Source: JAOAFX01 sp965649105 (GTDB lineage: Bacteria; Hydrothermota; Tepidihabitantia; SM23-42; JAOAFX01). From it: a DNA stretch of 24,198 nucleotides. Shown here piece by piece: positions 15,571-23,358 of the stretch. Below the pieces are notes generated by a model. It was not told the DNA's origin, made no database searches, and was given only the letters and a program-made list of their open reading frames with translations. The stretch covers positions 1-24,198 of the forward strand of contig CBFGJP010000034.1 of the NCBI GenBank assembly GCA_965649105.1, written 5' to 3'. Position numbers and translations under genes: made by a program. Position 1 is the stretch's first letter, and each line of letters starts with the position of its first letter.

Positions 15571-17325
15571 ATGATTGCGCAGGGAAAATACACAACAGTC
15601 GTTTCATCAGTTGAAAGATTACCAATTGATTTGTTTAACAAAAATCCCCGCGTACTAAAATATTATGGTGAGGCATTGGGTTACCTTGGTAATCAAGCAA
15701 AAGCAAAAGAGATTCTAAACAAGGCACTGCAATTAAGTAAGAGTATGGTGGAGTTAAGGGTGGAAATAATGTACTCACTAGCCGGGGTATTTATCAACGA
15801 AGGTAATCTGCATCTGGCAATAAAATTTCTGGACAAACTTATAAAAATATGTCCTAAAAAATTAAATTTATTAAGGGCGTCCGCCCTCAATTCCCTGGGT
15901 GCAATAAATAATGCAATTGGTGGCAAAAGACTTTATCAGGCAAAAATACTTTTCCAAAAGGCATTCCGCATTGCAGAAAAACGGAATTTTCAGGAACTTA
16001 AGACGAGCGTGTTAAATAACTGGGCGATAAATGAATTTAAATTGGGAAATCTTAAAAATGCCTATGAAAAAATATACACTGCGCTCGATCTTTTAAGAGA
16101 GCATTTTTCTCTGGGTTGCGGTGCCGCATTCTATAATGGAGCAAAGTTTTCACTATTGCTGGGCAATAGGGCGAGTGCGGAACATATACTTAATCAAGGC
16201 GTAGCTATTTGTAAAATTTTTAACGACCCCTGGTCAACTGCAAATATCAATCGGGGCAATGGTTTATTGTATATTGAAAAAAACGATTTAAAAAAAGCAA
16301 AAGAGTTTTTCTTAAAGGCGCTCGAATTTTACGAACAGACAAAGATTCCCTGGTTGATTTTTACAACATTAATTGAACTATGCAAAATTGAGATAATGGA
16401 AGATAATTTATCTGAGGCGGAACGGATATTTAATAGATTGCGGGAAATGAAGAAAGGTACCGATTTAGATATGATAAATATTTTGTATACCGAAGCGTTG
16501 CTTAAAATTGCACGAAGGGACTATCAAAATGCAGAAACAATAATGCTTCAAGGAATAAAACTCAGCAAGAAATATAACCTTCCCTTAGAAGAATTTTTAA
16601 TTAAAGCGAAATTGTGTTCGGTTTTACAAAAACAGGATAAAATTGCTGAAGCAATCAAACTTCTGAAAGAACTGATAAATGTTGCGGGAAAAGAAGGTTA
16701 TGAATATATATTACTGAAAACATTGAAAGAAGAACCCGAGTTGGTGGGTTTGATAATAAAGAAATGTATTAAAATAAGTTATTTATACTCTGGTTTGAAA
16801 AAATGTAGATTATTTAATATCATTAATGTATCATTTTTTGGCCAACCTGTATTAGAAATAAATGGTGAAAAAATTCCGGATGATGTGTGGAAAACAGAGA
16901 AGTCAAAGAAATTATTTTTCTATTTTTTATTAAATAGAGATAAAGAATTGCCGCAGGACAAATTAATAGAGATTTTTTGGCATAAGGCGGGGTTGAAAAA
17001 AGGCTATGATAGTTTGAGAAAAGCGGTTTACTATATTAGAAAAACATTAAAAAATTATGGTATTGAAGATCCGATTTTGGTCCGCACGGGCTATTATCAA
17101 CTTACCCCCGATCTATTTGTTTATTCAGATATTGATGAATTAGATAGTCTTTTAAAGGATTATAAAACAATAGGACGACTGAGTAAAGAACAATATCGCA
17201 GATTCTTAAAATTTTACAAAGACGGTTTTGCCCGAAACTGGTATGATAATTGGGTGATTGAAGTTGGGGATAAATATAAAATTATATTTGAAAAACTTTC
17301 TAACCACTTCACAGTAAACAAATAA
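15571..17325 (+). CDS. TPR repeats plus SARP/BTAD-type DNA-binding domain, C-terminal part of the same regulator
   Basis: 584 aa in the same frame as the preceding ORF, beginning nine bases after its stop. It opens with MIAQGKYTTVVSSVERLP, which in MalT-like proteins lies in mid-chain. About ten degenerate TPR helices follow (residues 20-380). A winged-helix DNA-binding domain of the SARP/OmpR type spans about 417-515 (SFFGQPVLEINGEKIPDDVW ... SKKLFFYFLL ... LIEIFW ... YDSLRKAVYYIRKTL ... YYQLTPDL), followed by a short BTAD-like helical tail. The ATG at 15571 has no good SD, so independent translation would need coupling to the upstream ORF. The target genes are unknown; the divergent pfkA and the downstream genes are candidates. 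Confidence 0.75.
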   Translation: MIAQGKYTTVVSSVERLPIDLFNKNPRVLKYYGEALGYLGNQAKAKEILNKALQLSKSMVELRVEIMYSLAGVFINEGNLHLAIKFLDKLIKICPKKLNLLRASALNSLGAINNAIGGKRLYQAKILFQKAFRIAEKRNFQELKTSVLNNWAINEFKLGNLKNAYEKIYTALDLLREHFSLGCGAAFYNGAKFSLLLGNRASAEHILNQGVAICKIFNDPWSTANINRGNGLLYIEKNDLKKAKEFFLKALEFYEQTKIPWLIFTTLIELCKIEIMEDNLSEAERIFNRLREMKKGTDLDMINILYTEALLKIARRDYQNAETIMLQGIKLSKKYNLPLEEFLIKAKLCSVLQKQDKIAEAIKLLKELINVAGKEGYEYILLKTLKEEPELVGLIIKKCIKISYLYSGLKKCRLFNIINVSFFGQPVLEINGEKIPDDVWKTEKSKKLFFYFLLNRDKELPQDKLIEIFWHKAGLKKGYDSLRKAVYYIRKTLKNYGIEDPILVRTGYYQLTPDLFVYSDIDELDSLLKDYKTIGRLSKEQYRRFLKFYKDGFARNWYDNWVIEVGDKYKIIFEKLSNHFTVNK

Positions 17326-17344
17326 AATTTCATATCCCGGCGGT

Positions 17345-18170
17345 ATGATCATGCTGGAGGCGCTTTGCTTATGTTGTTTCTTTTTGTTGCTCAATATAAT
17401 GAAGGTATCGGGAATGATTATCGTGTATGGGATAAGAAAATGCACAATATTAATTCTATTGAATTTGGAATAACAAACTACGGCATTATGGGCAATTCCT
17501 GTTTTTATCCCAAAGGTTCAGGACAGAATTATGTTTATGGTGCAGGTATCTGATTTGGTGCAATAGATACAATTGCCTATTATACAATGGTGACGATTGG
17601 TTATGTACCACATAAAGAGAGGTTGAATTTACTCCTGGATTATATCATCAAAATCCATATGCCCAAAAGGTCAAAATTTATTTATATCAAGCGATTTGGC
17701 GCTCATCCAAGAATATTTTTCCCAATGGCAAACCAAAAACCATTTGCCCAACAGGACTCCTGGTGCTGTTTTAATGATTGTGATATCAACTATCATATCC
17801 CTGGAGATACAAATCCGATTGGTATCGGGGTTTATCAAAAAGTATATGTCCGCAATATAGGTTTTTTAGACAATGTGATAATTTTAACCTTTGAAATAAA
17901 AAATGCCCTTCATAATCCTATAAAGAATATGTATATAGGATTTTGTACTGATTGTGACATTGGAAATGAAACAGGGGTCATGCTAATGATATATGTTATG
18001 GATTCAAAGAAAGGTGATATGTGGTAGCTAACGATAAATTCTTAATTGATATACTTGCGTTCTATTGGCAGAATGTTAAAGAACCCGGCGGGATGGATAA
18101 TCCTGGTGTCATTGGCTTTGTTCTACTCCAAACACCTTTGAAATATATATTGACATACTAAAAATTACAA
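17345..18170 (+). pseudogene. Decayed secreted-protein gene (nonsense codon and frameshift)
   Basis: This fills the 857 bases between the regulator and the NtrC gene. Coding similarity runs in one frame from about 17371 (MLFLFVAQYNEG ... IEFGITNYGIMGNS ... YPKGSGQNYVYGAGI) to TGA at 17551-17553, and goes on in the same frame (FGAIDT ... TIGYVP ... QQDSWCCFNDCD ... HIPGDTNPIGIGVYQKVY ... YIGFCTDCDIGNETG) to TAG at 18025-18027. The tail (EPGGMDNPGVIGFVLLQTP) is in a different frame, around 18084. From memory this resembles large secreted proteins of uncharacterised function in candidate phyla (motifs YWPKGSG, GAGIWFGAI, DSWxxYND, PLGIEVYQ), in which the TGA position is a Trp. The C-terminal portion is missing. 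GGAGG at 17356-17360 is a plausible former RBS. Confidence 0.7.
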
Positions 18171-18177
18171 GTATAAT
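18150..18177 (+). promoter_or_regulatory. Consensus sigma70 promoter of the NtrC-type regulator; leaderless geometry
   Basis: TTGACA (18150-18155), 16 bases, TATAAT (18172-18177), then CTTAT and the ATG at 18183. Both hexamers are perfect. There is no room for a ribosome-binding site, so a leaderless transcript is expected. Confidence 0.75.
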
Positions 18178-18182
18178 CTTAT

Positions 18183-19550
18183 ATGTATTCAATTCTCGTT
18201 GTAGATGACGATGAATCCATTAGGCAATTTCTTTTAGCCCTTTTTGAAGAAGATTATACAGTGCTTTCTGCAGCAAACGGTGAACAGGCATGGAAATTAT
18301 TTACACAATACTCACCCACAGTCGTAATTCTTGACCAGAGATTGCCTGATATCAAGGGAATTGATCTTCTAAAAAGAATGAAAGAATATGACCCTGATGC
18401 AAATGTAATAATAATAACTGGCTACGGAGAGATTAAGGATGCAGTAAAGGCAATGGAGGTGGGTGCGACAAACTATCTTCTAAAACCGCTCGATGCCCAG
18501 GAACTTCGGATTATTGTAAAACAAATTCAACAAAATCTTACAATAAAAAAAGAGCGTGATCTTTATCGTAATAAACTACAGGTATTGATAAGAGGTAAAT
18601 TAACTACTCTAATATACAAATCAAAAAAGATGGATGAAATTTTAAATCAGATTACCGAAGTGGCAAAGACGAATTCAACTGTTTTATTAGAGGGTGAAAG
18701 TGGAACCGGCAAAGGGATTCTCGCCCTTTATATCCATCAGATAAGCAATCGCAATGATGGACCATTTGTAGACATTGATTGCACAACTATCCCAGAGAAT
18801 CTTCTTGAATCTGAATTATTTGGCTATGAACCCGGTGCCTTCACTGATGCACGGAAAAGGAAAGAAGGGTTGATTGAAATCGCTGACCGCGGAACTTTAT
18901 TTCTGGACGAAATTAGTAGTATGCCAATGTTACTTCAAGGTAAATTATTGAAAGTGATTGAAGAAAAGAGATTTAGAAAATTAGGTGGCAAAAAAGATAT
19001 ACTTGTGGATGTGCGGATAATCGTTGCGACGAATGAAAATCTTGGTGAAATGGTAAACAAAGGTTTATTTAGAAAGGATTTATTCTTTAGAATAAATACT
19101 TTTCCTATAAGACTTCCGTCGCTGCGTGAAAGAAGGGAAGATATCGCGCCCCTTGCCGAACACTTTTTAAAGGAGATCGCAAAAGAATATCATAAGGATA
19201 TTGAAGGGATAACGAAAGAGGCAATGGAAATTTTGCAAAATTATGAATGGCCCGGGAATATCCGTGAGTTAAGAAATACAATTGAAAAGGCAATAATTAT
19301 TACACGCGATAAATTTATAAAACCCGAAGATATAACCCTGAAGATAACCGAACCCCTAAAGATTGAGCAGACTTTTACTTTAAACTATAATGAGGCAATA
19401 AAACGACTTGAGGTTGACCTAATAAAAAAGGCACTTGCTCAAACTCAGGGTAATCAAACCCGGGCTGCAGAGGTTTTGGGTATTTCAAGAAATTTTTTGA
19501 TCCGATTGATGAAGGAACATAATATCAATCCTTTTGAATTCAAAGTTTGA
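18183..19550 (+). CDS. NtrC-family sigma54-dependent response regulator
   Basis: 455-aa DNA-binding activator of RNA polymerase carrying sigma54. Receiver domain 1-115: acidic pocket Asp8-10, phosphorylated Asp51, Thr79 and Lys101. AAA+ domain about 145-375: Walker A GESGTGKG (171-178), the sigma54-contact loop GAFTDA (218-223, usually GAFTGA) and Walker B LFLDE (Asp242, Glu243). A Fis-type helix-turn-helix lies at about 420-450 (NQTRAAEVLGISRNFLIRLMKEHNI). No histidine kinase gene is next to it, so it is an orphan regulator in this window. The downstream operon has its own sigma70 promoter, and I saw no convincing sigma54 promoter here, so its targets probably lie elsewhere. Confidence 0.93.
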   Translation: MYSILVVDDDESIRQFLLALFEEDYTVLSAANGEQAWKLFTQYSPTVVILDQRLPDIKGIDLLKRMKEYDPDANVIIITGYGEIKDAVKAMEVGATNYLLKPLDAQELRIIVKQIQQNLTIKKERDLYRNKLQVLIRGKLTTLIYKSKKMDEILNQITEVAKTNSTVLLEGESGTGKGILALYIHQISNRNDGPFVDIDCTTIPENLLESELFGYEPGAFTDARKRKEGLIEIADRGTLFLDEISSMPMLLQGKLLKVIEEKRFRKLGGKKDILVDVRIIVATNENLGEMVNKGLFRKDLFFRINTFPIRLPSLRERREDIAPLAEHFLKEIAKEYHKDIEGITKEAMEILQNYEWPGNIRELRNTIEKAIIITRDKFIKPEDITLKITEPLKIEQTFTLNYNEAIKRLEVDLIKKALAQTQGNQTRAAEVLGISRNFLIRLMKEHNINPFEFKV

Positions 19551-19552
19551 TA

Positions 19553-19580
19553 TTGACTTCAATTTTAATCAGAATATAAT
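19553..19580 (+). promoter_or_regulatory. Sigma70-type promoter of the GYD-polyferredoxin-agmatinase operon
   Basis: TTGACT (19553-19558), 16 bases, TATAAT (19575-19580). The expected start near 19587 leaves just AAAGGAG (19587-19593) and five bases before the ATG at 19599. The -35 begins three bases after the stop of the NtrC gene. Confidence 0.7.
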
Positions 19581-19598
19581 TTTGTGAAAGGAGTTGGT

Positions 19599-19895
19599 AT
19601 GGCAACATTTATTCTTGTTACAAAGTTGTCCCCTGAATTGACGAAAGATGTTAAAAAAAGGGCAGAGATTGGAAGACAATGGATGGAGCGGGTAAAAAAG
19701 GATTGTCCGGATGTTAAATTCCTTGCTCATTACGCACTGTTGGGACCTTATGATTTTTTAGATATATATGAAGCCCCAAATGAGGAGACGGCGGCAAAGG
19801 TTTCAATGATCAGTCTTTCTGGTGGTGCTGTTTCAGCCGAATCCTGGACAGCAATACCATACAAGAGATTTATTGAATTGATAAAAGATCTTTAG
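19599..19895 (+). CDS. GYD-domain protein
   Basis: 98-aa protein of the GYD family (Dabb-like alpha/beta fold), recognised by ATFILVTKLSPE, the GPYDFLDIYEAPNEETAAKVSM segment that names the family, and a C-terminal WTAIPYKRF. No enzymatic role is established for the family. ATG 19599 is preferred over a GTG at 19584, because AAAGGAG sits five bases before the ATG and the predicted transcription start falls after the GTG. It is six bases upstream of the polyferredoxin gene. Confidence 0.85.
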   Translation: MATFILVTKLSPELTKDVKKRAEIGRQWMERVKKDCPDVKFLAHYALLGPYDFLDIYEAPNEETAAKVSMISLSGGAVSAESWTAIPYKRFIELIKDL

Positions 19896-19901
19896 GGATA
19901 A

Positions 19902-20615
19902 ATGGAAGAATATATCTGTGTTTTGAGGTGCAAAGGAGGGATTAACGCAAAGGATTTGTTTGTATATAAAGGACCTGAAGATTGCTGGCTAAATTACACA
20001 CTTTTCAAAGGAAACAAGGCCTGTATCTATGGCTGCCTTGGTGATGGGCACTGTGTGGAGAACTGTCCGAAAAGGGCAATTAAAATGAGTGAAAACCGAT
20101 TGCCAGTCATCAATCTGGATTTATGTGATGGCTGCGGAATATGCGTAAAAGAGTGTCCGAAGCATGTCCTTGAATTAATACCACGTTCCCAGTTGATATA
20201 CCTTGCCTGCAACTCAAATGATACTGAAGAAAGGGTAAAAAATTTTTGCAAAAATGGATGTACCGAATGCGGTATCTGTGCGGAAGTATGTCCTTATGAA
20301 GCAATAATATTAAAAGATAATCTTCCCGTTATTGATTATCAAAAATGTAATTCCTGTGGAATCTGCTTTCATAAATGCCCACTTAATTGTTTTGTTGATC
20401 GTGCTGTAGCAAGACCTTATGGAATTATATCTTTGAAATGCAATGGTTGCGGAGAATGTATCAAAGTATGTCAATTCAATGCTATCAATGGATCACCAGG
20501 GCAGCGGTATATAATAGATAAAGAAAAGTGTATTGGCTGCGGAAGATGTTTTGAGATTTGTCCGATAAAGGCGATAACCATGGCAGGAGCCCTCGGATAT
20601 ATAAATGCGGCGTAA
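19902..20615 (+). CDS. RnfB-like soluble polyferredoxin
   Basis: 237-aa iron-sulfur protein with six four-cysteine sets: Cys41/45/51/55 (CX3CX5CX3C, the RnfB signature), 75/78/81/85, 120/123/126/130, 149/152/155/159, 180/183/186/190 and 210/213/216/220. Up to six [4Fe-4S] clusters are possible. The order YKGPEDC ... GNKACIYGCLGDGHCVENCP ... LIYLACNSND ... CKNGCTECGIC ... PVIDYQKC follows the C-terminal half of RnfB, the electron-entry subunit of the Rnf membrane complex. The N-terminal membrane anchor and first cluster of RnfB are absent, two extra clusters are appended, and no other rnf genes are in the window. It is therefore probably a soluble electron carrier; the partner is unknown. RBS AGGGA is weak. 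Confidence 0.85.
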   Translation: MEEYICVLRCKGGINAKDLFVYKGPEDCWLNYTLFKGNKACIYGCLGDGHCVENCPKRAIKMSENRLPVINLDLCDGCGICVKECPKHVLELIPRSQLIYLACNSNDTEERVKNFCKNGCTECGICAEVCPYEAIILKDNLPVIDYQKCNSCGICFHKCPLNCFVDRAVARPYGIISLKCNGCGECIKVCQFNAINGSPGQRYIIDKEKCIGCGRCFEICPIKAITMAGALGYINAA

Positions 20616-20634
20616 CATTTAAAAGGAACCAAAA

Positions 20635-21450
20635 ATGATAATAGAATATGCTAATTCAGATCTCAAAAGCGCCGATATTGTTATCATCGGCTTTCCTTAT
20701 GACCGCACATCTTCTTTTATACCGGGTTCAAGATTTGGACCGCGTTATATAAGAATGTGCAGCGAAAATATTGAGTGGTTCTCACCTTATCAGAACCGCT
20801 CAGTTAAATCTGTAAAGATTGCTGACCTTGATGACTGCGAATTTGAGACAGATGATCAGTTAAAGGAAATGGAAGAAAAGGCATTTGAATTGTATAAAAA
20901 GCGTAAAAAGGTTATATTCTTAGGTGGTGAGCATACTATCTCATTCCCGATAGTGAAGGGTATAAATAGGGTTATCAAGAAATTTTCAATTATCCATTTT
21001 GATGCCCATGCGGATTTAAGAGACAATTATCACGGAGAAAGATTCAGTCATGCGGCAGCAATGCGTCGGGCTGGTGATATAATTGGATTGAATAATATCT
21101 ATCAATTCGGAATCCGGTCCGGCACCGAAGATGAATTTTCTTTGAATAAAAATCTCTTTAGGTTTGCGGCATTCCTGCCTTTGAAAAAGATTCTCAATAA
21201 AATTCCTGACCCAATTTATGTTACGATAGATGTGGATGTTATTGACCCTTCACAATTACCTGCAGTTGCGACACCCGAACCGAATGGAATAACTATTAAG
21301 GAATTAATAGATTCCCTGCTTTTATTAGAAAATAGAGATATAATCGGGGCAGATATTGTGGAATACAATCCACTTGCTACATCTCCTTATGCATCGGGTT
21401 CAGTTGTTGCAGTGATTTTGAGGGAATTGATTCTGATAATGAGTAAATAA
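20635..21450 (+). CDS. speB: Agmatinase / ureohydrolase family
   Basis: 271-aa manganese hydrolase that probably converts agmatine to putrescine and urea. The binuclear metal ligands are all present: His100 (GGEHTIS), Asp123, His125 and Asp127 (DAHADLR), and Asp199 and Asp201 (IDVDVIDPS). GFPYDRTSSFIPGSRFGP at the start and VEYNP near the end are typical of agmatinases rather than arginases, although substrates in this family are often mis-assigned. It follows the polyferredoxin by 19 bases and precedes the M1 peptidase by 16. Confidence 0.85.
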   Translation: MIIEYANSDLKSADIVIIGFPYDRTSSFIPGSRFGPRYIRMCSENIEWFSPYQNRSVKSVKIADLDDCEFETDDQLKEMEEKAFELYKKRKKVIFLGGEHTISFPIVKGINRVIKKFSIIHFDAHADLRDNYHGERFSHAAAMRRAGDIIGLNNIYQFGIRSGTEDEFSLNKNLFRFAAFLPLKKILNKIPDPIYVTIDVDVIDPSQLPAVATPEPNGITIKELIDSLLLLENRDIIGADIVEYNPLATSPYASGSVVAVILRELILIMSK

Positions 21451-21466
21451 AAAAATAGGAGGAATT

Positions 21467-23317
21467 ATGGTGGTTATGATATTGCTAATATTAAATCAAA
21501 AGTTTTCTGATTTTGAAAACAAAAAGATCTTTTACCCCGAAACAATCTTTGCCGAATCGACCCATTCATATAATGTGCTGCATTACTTGATAAATTTGCG
21601 TCTGCCTATGGATTCTCGCTATCTTGCAGGAACGGTTACGATCGCAATGCGCAGCAATCTAAATAATTTGAATCAAATTGACCTGTATCTTTCTGCCCTT
21701 AATGTTGATTCAATAAAGGTGGACGGTTTCTCGGCATCTTATACCCATATTGCGGATACTATTTTAGTCAATTTGCCACATTCCTATAACCTTGGTGATT
21801 CATTCAGTGTCATGGTTGGATACAGCGGGACGGGTTCGGGTAATATGGGTTATCTTTTCTATCAAAGTCTGCATCCGATCTCCTATACCCTGGGCTGTCC
21901 GTTTGCCGAGAAGAAATGGTTTCCCTGTTACGACCGTTTGTGGGATAAAGCAGATTATGGAGTGGAATTTTATATTACCGTGCCCGATTCTTTTACGGTC
22001 TGTGCCACAGGTAAATTTATTGGTAAGACTGTATCCCAGGGTTACGCTACATACCACTGGAAACATAATTATCCAATCTCACCATATTTGATACATTTTG
22101 CTTCGAGCATTTATACAACATATTCTGACTGGTTCTATCCGGCTCCAGGTGAGAGCATTGAGATAAAATATTATCTCTGGCCCGAAGATACTGTCTATGC
22201 ACCGACGGCATTTTCTCTTATGACCGATATGATTTATTTTTATGATTCTTTATTCGGCGACTATCCATTTGAACGCTATGGAATGGATATCGTAAATCCT
22301 TTTTATTATGGTGGAATGGAACATCAAACAATGAGCACAATTCACCGGCAATGGCTTATAAACAATGATTATTATGGTATGGCCCACGAACTTTCTCATC
22401 AATGGTGGGGGGATATGATAACCTGTTTCGGCTGGCAGAATGTCTGGCTTAATGAAGGTTTTGCAACATATTGTGATGCGCTCTACCTTGAACGGAGAGA
22501 GGGACACCAGGCATTCATAAATACAATGATTAGCAGATTGAATACTTATTTTGGCGCCGAAAATGTAAACCCCCATCCAATTTATAATCCACCGTCCAAT
22601 CTAATCTTCTCCTGGGCTCATAGTTATTGTAAAGGTTCCTGGGTTTTACATATGATTCGCTATCTCTGTGGCAGTGACAGTGTGTGGCTTGAATTACTGT
22701 CAACATATCGTGATTCCTTTGCTTATAAGAACGCTTCAACCGATGACCTGAATCGAATAATGAATTATGTATTGGACAATGATTATGACTGGTTTTTTGA
22801 CGAATTCGTCTATGGAATGGGGTATCCTTATTACAGTGTTGTCTGGAACAAAATCTATGAACCGCCAAACTGGCGTTTAGCGCTTGATATCACCCAGATT
22901 CAGACAATCGGACCCGCGGTCTTTCATACCCCACTCCCGGTTGGGATAAATTTCTCAGGTGGTGATACAATAATTACTCTCCAGATAAATCAATCACCAC
23001 AACATTTTGAATTTTTATTGAATCAGGAACCAACCGGAATAATTGTTGATCCCGAATGCTGGATTATCCAAAAAAACATAGTGACCGGTATAAATGAAGG
23101 GCAAAAAGAATCATTTTCAGAAAGGATTTATGTACCAACGGTTGTGCACAAGATAAATTTAAACTTAGAGCAACCAAGTGAAATTGAGATCTACGACATT
23201 CTGGGGCGGTGTATTTTTAAAAATAATACTGATAAATTAAATTTTGCACCTGAGGCGGCGGGTATTTATTACTTGAAATCAGGTGACAACCTAAAAAAGG
23301 TAATTGTAGTCAAATAA
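21467..23317 (+). CDS. M1-family zinc aminopeptidase with T9SS sorting domain
   Basis: 616-aa secreted metallopeptidase. Zinc site His307-Glu308-X2-His311 (HELSHQWWG) with the third ligand Glu330 (NEGFATY). The family's GxMEN exopeptidase motif reads GGMEH just upstream, near residue 284. Residues 30-170 form the N-terminal beta domain. The end carries a compact sorting domain (PSEIEIYDILGRCIF ... AAGIYYLKSGDNLKKVIVVK) for type IX export; its PNPF-like part is not obvious. The N-terminal hydrophobic stretch (MVVMILLILN) is short for a signal peptide. AGGAGG lies four bases before the ATG. It is last in the operon, followed at once by a strong terminator. Confidence 0.88.
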   Translation: MVVMILLILNQKFSDFENKKIFYPETIFAESTHSYNVLHYLINLRLPMDSRYLAGTVTIAMRSNLNNLNQIDLYLSALNVDSIKVDGFSASYTHIADTILVNLPHSYNLGDSFSVMVGYSGTGSGNMGYLFYQSLHPISYTLGCPFAEKKWFPCYDRLWDKADYGVEFYITVPDSFTVCATGKFIGKTVSQGYATYHWKHNYPISPYLIHFASSIYTTYSDWFYPAPGESIEIKYYLWPEDTVYAPTAFSLMTDMIYFYDSLFGDYPFERYGMDIVNPFYYGGMEHQTMSTIHRQWLINNDYYGMAHELSHQWWGDMITCFGWQNVWLNEGFATYCDALYLERREGHQAFINTMISRLNTYFGAENVNPHPIYNPPSNLIFSWAHSYCKGSWVLHMIRYLCGSDSVWLELLSTYRDSFAYKNASTDDLNRIMNYVLDNDYDWFFDEFVYGMGYPYYSVVWNKIYEPPNWRLALDITQIQTIGPAVFHTPLPVGINFSGGDTIITLQINQSPQHFEFLLNQEPTGIIVDPECWIIQKNIVTGINEGQKESFSERIYVPTVVHKINLNLEQPSEIEIYDILGRCIFKNNTDKLNFAPEAAGIYYLKSGDNLKKVIVVK

Positions 23318-23344
23318 AAAAGGGGAGCGATTGCTCCCCTTTTT
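23317..23344. terminator. Bidirectional intrinsic terminator
   Basis: A 12-bp perfect stem (AAAAAGGGGAGC at 23317-23328, its complement at 23333-23344) has loop GATT and a T-run at the 3' side on both strands. It separates the convergent M1 peptidase and lipoprotein genes and overlaps the last base of the peptidase stop codon. Confidence 0.92.
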
Positions 23345-23358
23345 AGTCTGTACCCGAT

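Noticed and set aside
17551..17553. TGA read as Trp (alternative genetic code)
   Set aside because: TGA ends the subtilase, oxidoreductase and RNase G genes within ATGA/GTGA overlaps, so the code is standard. A TGG to TGA mutation is simpler.
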